Source of the DNA: Candidatus Colwellbacteria bacterium GWA2_46_10
GTDB taxonomy: Bacteria; Patescibacteriota; Minisyncoccia; UBA6257; Colwellbacteraceae
NCBI GenBank assembly: GCA_001817635.1
Contig: MHIS01000019.1
Coordinates: 833 to 14,508, forward strand
Direction: 5' to 3'
DNA: 13,676 nt
In this document: piece after piece, positions 6,765-10,612 of the stretch
Layout of the letters: each line of letters opens with the position of its first letter
Position numbering within the stretch: position 1 is the first letter of the stretch
The notes under the pieces: generated by a model
Database searches by the model: none
Told to the model about the DNA's origin: nothing
What the model saw: the letters and a program-made list of their open reading frames with translations, nothing else
Position numbers and translations under genes: made by a program

Positions 6765-7061
6765 ATGAACCGAGTGCATGCATCTCTTCCGCGGGATTTA
6801 AGCGGAGAGAAGCCAAACCCGCGTCGCCTCCTTCTCGTCGATCGCACCGGCAGGGTGTATTACGACAATTTGGTGGCTGCCATGACATGGAGAAGGAACA
6901 TCGGCGGCCTACAGACGGTCGTAAGTGCCGGCCTGCGTGGGATGTGCGATCAAGCATTCGTCCAGAAGTCTCTGGATGAAGAAATCGCCAAGGTCGCGCA
7001 CGGTGCAAAGATCTCGTACGACATGGGTACCCTCCTTAGGGAGCTCAAACCGTTTCTTTGA
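6765..7061 (+). CDS. Hypothetical protein of unknown function (98 aa)
   Basis: The frame begins at ATG 6765, behind AGGAAAG at a loose spacing, and ends in TGA about 20 bases before a strong terminator. The sequence looks protein-like: a basic, proline-containing N-terminus, a segment LLLVDRTGRVYYDNLVAAM suggesting beta strands followed by a helix, and a charged helical C-terminus. Four methionines and one cysteine show no metal motif, and there are no membrane segments or signal peptide. I do not recognise a family. Base composition is clearly richer in G+C than the flanking operons (36 of 60 bases at 6781-6840, against 25 of 60 at 4801-4860 in aspS), suggesting a different history or a different expression class. 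Confidence 0.6.
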   Translation: MNRVHASLPRDLSGEKPNPRRLLLVDRTGRVYYDNLVAAMTWRRNIGGLQTVVSAGLRGMCDQAFVQKSLDEEIAKVAHGAKISYDMGTLLRELKPFL

Positions 7062-7082
7062 GAGTTCACTTGTTCTAGGGGA

Positions 7083-7126
7083 GTGGGGGAGCTCGGTCGT
7101 CGACCGGGCTCCCCCACAACTTTTTT
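7083..7126 (+). terminator. Strong intrinsic terminator
   Basis: GTGGGGGAGC (7083-7092) pairs with GCTCCCCCAC (7108-7117), continued by CGGTC/GACCG around a 3-nt loop. After AAC comes a run of six T (7121-7126). It ends the transcript of the 41- and 98-aa genes. The end of its T-tract is also the -35 region of the next promoter. Confidence 0.88.
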
Positions 7127-7153
7127 AAAACTCGAATTACTTTTTGGTATAAT
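7125..7153 (+). promoter_or_regulatory. Promoter of the structured leader and glycosylase gene
   Basis: TTAAAA (7125-7130), a 17-base spacer and a perfect TATAAT (7148-7153) preceded by TG at 7145-7146, which makes an extended -10. Transcription should start about 7158-7160, exactly where the long base-paired leader begins. Confidence 0.7.
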
Positions 7154-7157
7154 ATAG

Positions 7158-7310
7158 ATGTTCCGCTCGTAGTTCCGGATCAAATAAGTTTCAATGGGAC
7201 ACCTACATCGCTTGTCTCCGTGGAGATAAGCTGCGGTAACCCACCTGGATGTTTCCGGGAAGAACTGGAGCGGGACCTTAAGAGAGCTACTATTGGAGTA
7301 GCTTTCTTAA
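7158..7310 (+). ncRNA. Structured leader or small RNA upstream of the glycosylase gene
   Basis: Directly after the promoter, GTTCCGCTC (7160-7168) pairs with GAGCGGGAC (7268-7276), then AGTT with AACT. Next come ACATC/GATGT or TGGG/CCCA, and an apical 9-bp hairpin GCTTGTCTC-CGTG-GAGATAAGC (7210-7231). The result is a rod with internal loops of about 117 nt. It is followed by a 14-bp hairpin with one G-T pair (7278-7291 with 7297-7310), whose 3' arm is T-rich but not followed by a T-tract. The rod with a central loop resembles 6S RNA in outline; equally it may be a cis-acting leader, because the glycosylase ATG lies only 10 bases further on. The family is not identified. Confidence 0.5.
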
Positions 7311-7320
7311 ATAAGAAATT

Positions 7321-7926
7321 ATGGAGACAAAAGCGTTAAAACATTTAAGGAGGGATAAAGTTATGGCAGGGCTTATTAAAAAATATCCTCTTCCTTCTCA
7401 ACCCACAGCTAAGGTGAATGCCCAGTATCTATTTGCTGAAATTGTGGATACGATCTTGGGACAACAGCTTTCTGGAAAAGCGGCCAATACAATTATCGGA
7501 CGCTTCAAGAGTCTGTACGGGGGAAAATATCCAAGCCCGGAAAAACTCTTGAAAACCAAGGATGAAAAAATCAGGGGTTGTGGAACCTCTTGGTCAAAAG
7601 TCAGTTATATAAAAAATGTTGCAAGGGCCGTAAGGGACGGAGAGCTTGATTTGAAGAAGATGCCCAAAATGTCAGATGAGAAAGTGAGAGGAGAGCTTTT
7701 GAAAATTAAGGGAATAGGGAATTGGACTGCGGAGATGATTTTGATGTTTACTTTGCGTCGTCCCGATATTTTCTCTCCCGGAGACATGGGTTTGCAAAAC
7801 GCCATATACAAACATTACAAGGTTAAAAAGGGGAATGTTAATACAACGCTCAAAATTGCAAAGCAGTGGGAACCATATAGATCCCTAGCCTGCAGATATC
7901 TTTGGAGGAGTCTGGATGCTAAGTAG
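7321..7926 (+). CDS. DNA-3-methyladenine glycosylase, AlkA-like (HhH-GPD)
   Basis: The 201-aa protein belongs to the HhH-GPD base-excision glycosylases, which remove alkylated purines such as 3-methyladenine from DNA. It has an N-terminal helix region with the family's HL-x-x-D-x-V-M pattern (8-15), ILGQQLSGKAA (45-55), the helix-hairpin-helix LLKIKGIGNWTAEMILMF (126-143), and FSPGDMGLQNAI (151-162) with the presumed catalytic Asp155. It ends in YLWRSLD, as in the AlkA group. No iron-sulfur cluster cysteines follow, unlike EndoIII or MutY. ATG 7321 fits the family N-terminus better than the internal ATG at 7363, although only the latter has a good Shine-Dalgarno-like AAGGAGG. Its mRNA carries the structured leader described at 7158-7310. 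Confidence 0.88.
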   Translation: METKALKHLRRDKVMAGLIKKYPLPSQPTAKVNAQYLFAEIVDTILGQQLSGKAANTIIGRFKSLYGGKYPSPEKLLKTKDEKIRGCGTSWSKVSYIKNVARAVRDGELDLKKMPKMSDEKVRGELLKIKGIGNWTAEMILMFTLRRPDIFSPGDMGLQNAIYKHYKVKKGNVNTTLKIAKQWEPYRSLACRYLWRSLDAK

Positions 7927-7946
7927 CACAAAATTGAATAGGTGAG

Positions 7947-7955
7947 TGATAGGAT
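7947..7955 (+). promoter_or_regulatory. Weak extended -10 promoter candidate
   Basis: TG-A-TAGGAT reads as an extended -10 box without a good -35. A start near 7962 would give a leader of about 32 bases before the zinc-ribbon gene. The alternative is read-through from the glycosylase gene, which has no terminator of its own. Confidence 0.3.
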
Positions 7956-7993
7956 GTACGCTTAAGGCTCGTACCCTACATGAAAGGACGGAA

Positions 7994-8143
7994 ATGAAGC
8001 GATTCTGCACGGAATGCCGGATGAAGGGTAGAGGGGACCGTGTCATGAAAACGTGGCATGGGTACCTACGTTGCCCCGAGTGCGGCAACATCAGCAAGCA
8101 TCCCTTCTTCAGAAGGCGTGTCGAGAGAACTGAGAGGGAATAG
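7994..8143 (+). CDS. Small zinc-ribbon protein (49 aa)
   Basis: The start at ATG 7994 has AAAGGA just upstream; an in-frame ATG at 7946 would add 16 unrelated residues and has no ribosome binding site. The product carries two CxxC knuckles (C5/C8 and C27/C30) separated by 18 residues, the layout of a zinc ribbon, followed by an Arg-rich tail. Such folds bind nucleic acid or proteins. The function is unknown, and the family is not one I recognise. Its stop overlaps the start of the next tiny gene (TAGTG), so the two appear coupled. Confidence 0.6.
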   Translation: MKRFCTECRMKGRGDRVMKTWHGYLRCPECGNISKHPFFRRRVERTERE

Positions 8144-8223
8144 TGAGCACTTGCATCCTATGTATTGAAGAATCGACCGGAGTGATCGAAGACGATCCCT
8201 GTCCTGAAGGTTGTTGCGGTTAG
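8143..8223 (+). CDS. Tiny cysteine-rich protein (26 aa), GTG start
   Basis: A GTG at 8143 shares its first base with the stop codon of the zinc-ribbon gene and follows AGAGGGA (8133-8139), a good ribosome binding site. The 26-aa frame ends in TAG at 8221-8223. It has five cysteines (4, 7, 20, 24, 25), including a CxxC pair and a terminal GCCG, and is acidic, in contrast to its basic neighbour. Metal binding or pairing with the upstream zinc-ribbon protein is possible. Its stop codon lies in a 7-bp hairpin (TGCGGTT/AACCGCA, 8215-8231). Confidence 0.45.
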   Translation: MSTCILCIEESTGVIEDDPCPEGCCG

Positions 8224-8248
8224 TAACCGCAGTTTCACCCCGCTTCCC

Positions 8249-8279
8249 CCACGGAGGAACCCCGCAGTCATATCTGCGA
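8249..8279 (+). repeat. Imperfect 31-nt element, copy 1
   Basis: CCACGGAGGAA followed by CCCCGCAGT and then TATCTGCGA. The second copy is at 8639-8670. The last 20 bases match at 17 positions, and the preceding part matches apart from one substitution and a 1-base gap. Each copy forms the 5' arm and loop of a terminator that ends a small-gene unit. Confidence 0.6.
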
Positions 8280-8309
8280 TCCCCGTTGGTAGGATTGCGG
8301 GGTTTCTCA
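8258..8309 (+). terminator. Intrinsic terminator with repeated inner element
   Basis: AACCCCGCA (8258-8266) pairs with TGCGGGGTT (8296-8304), followed by TTCTCATT. The 29-nt loop contains a possible small hairpin CGCAG/CTGCG. The 5' arm and loop share an imperfect repeat with the terminator at 8648-8710. Confidence 0.72.
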
Positions 8310-8310
8310 T

Positions 8311-8339
8311 TTGACCGAGTCCCTGATAAGTGTTAGTTT
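8311..8339 (+). promoter_or_regulatory. Promoter of the 84-aa gene
   Basis: TTGACC (8311-8316), a 17-base spacer and TAGTTT (8334-8339). It begins almost at the end of the preceding terminator tail. A start near 8346 gives a leader of about 23 bases containing the ribosome binding site AGAGAGGG. The boxes repeat the arrangement seen at 6377-6405. Confidence 0.55.
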
Positions 8340-8368
8340 GGTGATCGCACCAGAAAGAGAGGGTTCTT

Positions 8369-8623
8369 ATGGAGGAAAGAATCGACTACGATGACTATCT
8401 CAAGCGTGTCCGCGAAGTGGCGAGGGGAGGAGATCTCATGGTCAGTACTGCACTGGCTAACTATAACCGCCTCGGGAGAAGCATCGAAGCCGTAGACCGA
8501 CGCCTTTTGGAGGAAGCCCTCATTTCGTGGCAGGGCAGATGGATGGAGCTGCGGAGGGAACGGCTTTTCAAGAGGAGGGAAAGGACCGTGAAGACGCTCT
8601 TCAGGTTGGTCCCTCCGAATTAG
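8369..8623 (+). CDS. Hypothetical charged helical protein (84 aa)
   Basis: ATG 8369 stands five bases after AGAGAGGG (a strong ribosome binding site) and has its own promoter and terminator, so a real gene is well supported despite its length. The product is rich in Arg, Glu and Leu and appears almost wholly alpha-helical, with a strongly basic C-terminal third (about 57-78). It has no cysteines, membrane segment or signal peptide. It could be an RNA- or DNA-associated helical protein, but this is only a guess from composition. Codons are G+C-rich, like those of the 98-aa gene and unlike the flanking operons. Confidence 0.6.
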   Translation: MEERIDYDDYLKRVREVARGGDLMVSTALANYNRLGRSIEAVDRRLLEEALISWQGRWMELRRERLFKRRERTVKTLFRLVPPN

Positions 8624-8638
8624 TGACCCTGTACAGGG

Positions 8639-8670
8639 CCACGGAAGACACCCCGCAGTTGTATATGCGA
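8639..8670 (+). repeat. Imperfect 31-nt element, copy 2
   Basis: CCACGGAAGACA followed by CCCCGCAGT and TATATGCGA, matching copy 1 at 8249-8279. As there, the element forms the 5' half of a transcription terminator. Confidence 0.6.
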
Positions 8671-8710
8671 GGAAGACTCTGTGGTGGAAAGTGCAGGGTG
8701 TTTTCTTTTT
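8648..8710 (+). terminator. Intrinsic terminator of the 84-aa gene
   Basis: ACACCCCGCA (8648-8657) pairs with TGCAGGGTGT (8692-8701) with one mismatch, followed by TTTTCTTTTT at 8701-8710. The loop is unusually long (34 nt). It also separates this unit from the convergent minus-strand rpmB and tRNA genes. Confidence 0.82.
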
Positions 8711-8730
8711 GAATACGCTTGAATTATGTG

Positions 8731-8802
8731 TCGGGCTGCCGAGATTTGAACTCGGTCTACATGCACCCCATGCATGCGTGCTGCCGTTGACACTACAGCC
8801 CG
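8731..8802 (-). tRNA. tRNA-Pro(GGG)
   Basis: Minus-strand cloverleaf: acceptor CGGGCTG/CAGCCCG with seven perfect pairs, T8-A9, D stem GTGT/GCAC, anticodon stem CATGC/GCATG with loop ATGGGGT, a 4-nt variable loop, and T arm CCGAG-TTCAAAT-CTCGG. Anticodon GGG is at 8767-8769. C1-G72 and A73 are the usual bacterial proline identity elements, and the A32/T38 combination is the one conserved in tRNA-Pro(GGG). CCA is not encoded. It lies 17 bases after rpmB on the same strand and is probably cotranscribed with it. Confidence 0.92.
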
Positions 8803-8819
8803 GTAATTGGCAAAAGAAG

Positions 8820-9014
8820 CTACGCCCTAGCAGCCCTCTTGGCGAGAGTTTTCAAACAGTTAGTACAAGCAAGCACCCTCTTTCCGTTTTGATCAAGAGT
8901 TTTTTGAAGATTTGGATATTTTGCTTGAAGCGGGGTGGGGTTGAAATGGCCACGGAGTTTATTGCGCTTTCCGGCCATTTTTCTTCCCTTGCCGCAGATT
9001 TCACATTGCCTCAT
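8820..9014 (-). CDS. rpmB: Large ribosomal subunit protein bL28
   Basis: The 64-aa protein has the bL28 pattern: CEICGKG at residues 4-10, the basic RNA-binding stretch GKRNKLRGHFNPT (15-27), KYPNLQK (32-38), NGKRVLACTNCLK (43-55) and a basic alanine-rich tail. The four cysteines (4, 7, 50, 53) form a zinc-binding C+ type. It binds 23S rRNA near the E site. It is the only protein-coding gene in the window on the minus strand, is divergent from the M50 protease (28 bases between the start codons), and is followed by tRNA-Pro(GGG). I found no convincing promoter for it. Confidence 0.93.
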   Translation of the reverse strand: MRQCEICGKGRKMAGKRNKLRGHFNPTPLQAKYPNLQKTLDQNGKRVLACTNCLKTLAKRAARA

Positions 9015-9034
9015 AGCTTTATATGCTCAATAAT
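9006..9034 (+). promoter_or_regulatory. Weak promoter candidate for the M50 protease gene
   Basis: TTGCCT (9006-9011), 17 bases, AATAAT (9029-9034). Transcription would start near 9041, two bases from the ATG. The -35 box lies within the first codons of the divergent rpmB, so the two genes would share this region. Confidence 0.35.
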
Positions 9035-9042
9035 AGCTAATA

Positions 9043-9672
9043 ATGGATAACATAACCGTACACATATTTCAAATAGTGGTTCTTCTCTTTTCCGTGGTGA
9101 TCCATGAAGTTTCTCATGGCGTGATGGCTTTGAAGTTGGGAGATGATACGGCGAAGAACATGGGGAGGTTGACTTTGAATCCGATACCCCACTTGGATCC
9201 CATAGGTTCCGTACTTTTACCCCTTATCCTCATAGCTACCGGTTCACCCTTCATTATCGGTTGGGCTAAGCCCGTTCCATACAATCCGATGAAACTCTAC
9301 AAGGATTTCAAGTATGGCCCGCTGAAGGTGGCTCTTATGGGTCCCGGTTCAAACTTGGTTCTGGCGCTCATTGTGGGGCTCGTAATCCGCCTGGGGGGTG
9401 GGTTCTTGAGTCCCGTAGCTATGGCCTTATTGGTCCAAATTGTCTTTATAAACGTACTTCTGGCCGTATTCAACCTAATTCCCATACCTCCGCTTGATGG
9501 GTCCAAAATCCTCATGGTTTTACTTCCTCCCGAGTTGAGCAGGGGACTGCAGGGCATGGAGGCGGGAGGGATCATCTTGGTCTTCATTTTGTTGATGTTT
9601 TTCGGGGAGGCGATTTTCTACGTAACTACCCTTTTATCGGCTTTGATAATAGGGCCAATACCCGCATTCTAA
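9043..9672 (+). CDS. Site-2 protease family membrane metalloprotease (M50)
   Basis: The 209-aa polytopic membrane protein has the zinc motif HEVSH (21-25) in its first helix and the second metal-binding motif NLIPIPPLDG (144-153, with Asp152 as ligand) in a later helix, the two hallmarks of intramembrane site-2 proteases. GRLTLNPIPHLDPIGS (41-56) is also typical of the short bacterial members. Hydrophobic segments lie near 5-27, 54-72, 96-117, 123-150 and 172-206. There is no PDZ domain, unlike RseP, so this is the minimal form. The substrate is unknown; relatives cleave membrane-bound signalling proteins. An upstream ATG at 9023 meets a stop after five codons, which fixes the start at 9043. 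Confidence 0.92.
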   Translation: MDNITVHIFQIVVLLFSVVIHEVSHGVMALKLGDDTAKNMGRLTLNPIPHLDPIGSVLLPLILIATGSPFIIGWAKPVPYNPMKLYKDFKYGPLKVALMGPGSNLVLALIVGLVIRLGGGFLSPVAMALLVQIVFINVLLAVFNLIPIPPLDGSKILMVLLPPELSRGLQGMEAGGIILVFILLMFFGEAIFYVTTLLSALIIGPIPAF

Positions 9673-9702
9673 TTGACAGTAAACCTGTTTCCTCTATATA
9701 GT
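9673..9702 (+). promoter_or_regulatory. Promoter of the rpsL-rpsG-fusA operon
   Basis: A perfect TTGACA (9673-9678), an 18-base spacer and TATAGT (9697-9702). It starts at the base after the M50 stop codon. The predicted transcription start, about 9708-9709, leaves only five or six bases before the rpsL ATG, with no room for a Shine-Dalgarno. Confidence 0.78.
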
Positions 9703-9713
9703 GAAAGCCGTTT

Positions 9714-10130
9714 ATGCCGACGATTAATCAGTTAATCAAGAAAGGCAGAAAAAGAGCGCAGAAAAAGGATAACTCCCCGGCGCTTTCTTTGGGTTTCAAT
9801 ACTATTAAAAATAGACCGACCCACTATCCCTCACCTTTTAAAAGAGGAGTGTGTTTGAAGGTTTCAACCATTACCCCCAGAAAACCAAACTCTGCTTTGC
9901 GTAAGGTGGCGAGGGTACGTCTAACTAACGGCCAGGAGGTTACCGCATATATCGGAGGAGAAGGACACAACCTCCAGGAGCACTCCGTGGTCATAATCCG
10001 AGGCGGAAAAGTGAAAGATCTTCCCGGAGTCGGGTATCATATCGTACGCGGCATACTCGATACTGCGGGGGTGGATGCGCGCCGTCAGAAACGTTCTAAG
10101 TACGGAGCCAAGAGACCTAAGAAAGAATAG
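9714..10130 (+). CDS. rpsL: Small ribosomal subunit protein uS12
   Basis: The 138-aa protein is unmistakable: MPTINQLIKKGRK at the start, KRGVC (43-47), TPRKPNSALRKVARVRLTNG (54-73), GEGHNLQEHSVV and KVKDLPGVGYHIVRG. It sits at the decoding centre of the 30S subunit. Two features stand out. It is about 13 residues longer than the usual 124 because of an insertion between PAL and KRGVC (about 25-42). Arg56 replaces the lysine equivalent to Lys43 of Mycobacterium tuberculosis S12, where Lys-to-Arg gives streptomycin resistance; the second resistance-linked lysine (in KVKDLPG) is kept. It is the first gene of the str operon, and rpsG starts two bases after its stop. Confidence 0.98.
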   Translation: MPTINQLIKKGRKRAQKKDNSPALSLGFNTIKNRPTHYPSPFKRGVCLKVSTITPRKPNSALRKVARVRLTNGQEVTAYIGGEGHNLQEHSVVIIRGGKVKDLPGVGYHIVRGILDTAGVDARRQKRSKYGAKRPKKE

Positions 10131-10132
10131 AG

Positions 10133-10603
10133 ATGAGAAAAAAGCGTAACTATAAAAGGACATATAGTCCCGATGCGGTGTACGGGAGCATAACGTTAGC
10201 GCGTTTCATCAACTACATCATGGAAGCCGGTAAGAAAAGCGTGGCCGAGAGCGTGGTCTACGGTGCCATGGATATTTTAAAAGAAAAAACCAAGAAAGAA
10301 CCTTTAGAAGTTTTTGAAAAAGCTCTAGAGAACGTTACCCCACAGCAGGAATTGCAGTCCCGCAGGGTGGGGGGTGCGAACTACCAGATCCCGGTTGACG
10401 TACGCCCGGAGCGCAAATTTGTTTTGGCGAGCCGTTGGATCATCGCCGTTGCCAGGGGGAAAACAGGTAAGCCCATGTCCGAGAAGTTAGCTGAAGAGTT
10501 ACTCGCCGCATACAACAACGAAGGAGAAGCCGTGAAAAAGAAACAGGATGTGCACCGCATGGCCGAAGCGAACCGGGCCTTTGCTCACTTTGTACGCCGT
10601 TAA
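10133..10603 (+). CDS. rpsG: Small ribosomal subunit protein uS7
   Basis: A 156-aa protein of normal length that organises the 3' domain of 16S rRNA and contacts E-site tRNA. Recognisable parts are the basic N-terminus with YSPDAVYGS, LARFINYIMEAGKKSVAE (22-39), the family signature LQSRRVGGANYQIPVDV (74-90), RWIIAVAR, and the C-terminus MAEANRAFAHFVRR. It begins two bases after the rpsL stop and ends nine bases before fusA, so the three genes form a tight operon. In well-studied bacteria uS7 represses its own operon; no such site is visible in the minimal rpsL-rpsG junction here. Confidence 0.98.
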   Translation: MRKKRNYKRTYSPDAVYGSITLARFINYIMEAGKKSVAESVVYGAMDILKEKTKKEPLEVFEKALENVTPQQELQSRRVGGANYQIPVDVRPERKFVLASRWIIAVARGKTGKPMSEKLAEELLAAYNNEGEAVKKKQDVHRMAEANRAFAHFVRR

Positions 10604-10612
10604 ACTAATAGC

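Noticed and set aside
6584..6979. 131-aa plus-strand frame over the small-gene region
   Set aside because: No ribosome binding site, low-complexity Arg/Ser composition, and it conflicts with the 41- and 98-aa genes, which have better start signals and end before the terminator.
6506..7008. Minus-strand frames of 113 and 106 aa
   Set aside because: Arg-rich frames typical of the reverse strand of GC-rich coding DNA, lying against the direction of the terminators.
7363..7926. Shorter glycosylase start at ATG 7363 with AAGGAGG upstream
   Set aside because: The residues before it (HLRRDKV) match the family's N-terminal helix, so the Shine-Dalgarno-like run is probably coincidental coding sequence. 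It remains possible.
6363..8710. Integron-like gene cassettes
   Set aside because: The tandem units look cassette-like, but no attC core sites or integrase are visible.
8527..9050. Plus-strand frames of 61 aa (8527-8712) and 119 aa (8691-9050)
   Set aside because: One overlaps the 84-aa gene and a terminator; the other runs antisense through tRNA-Pro and rpmB.
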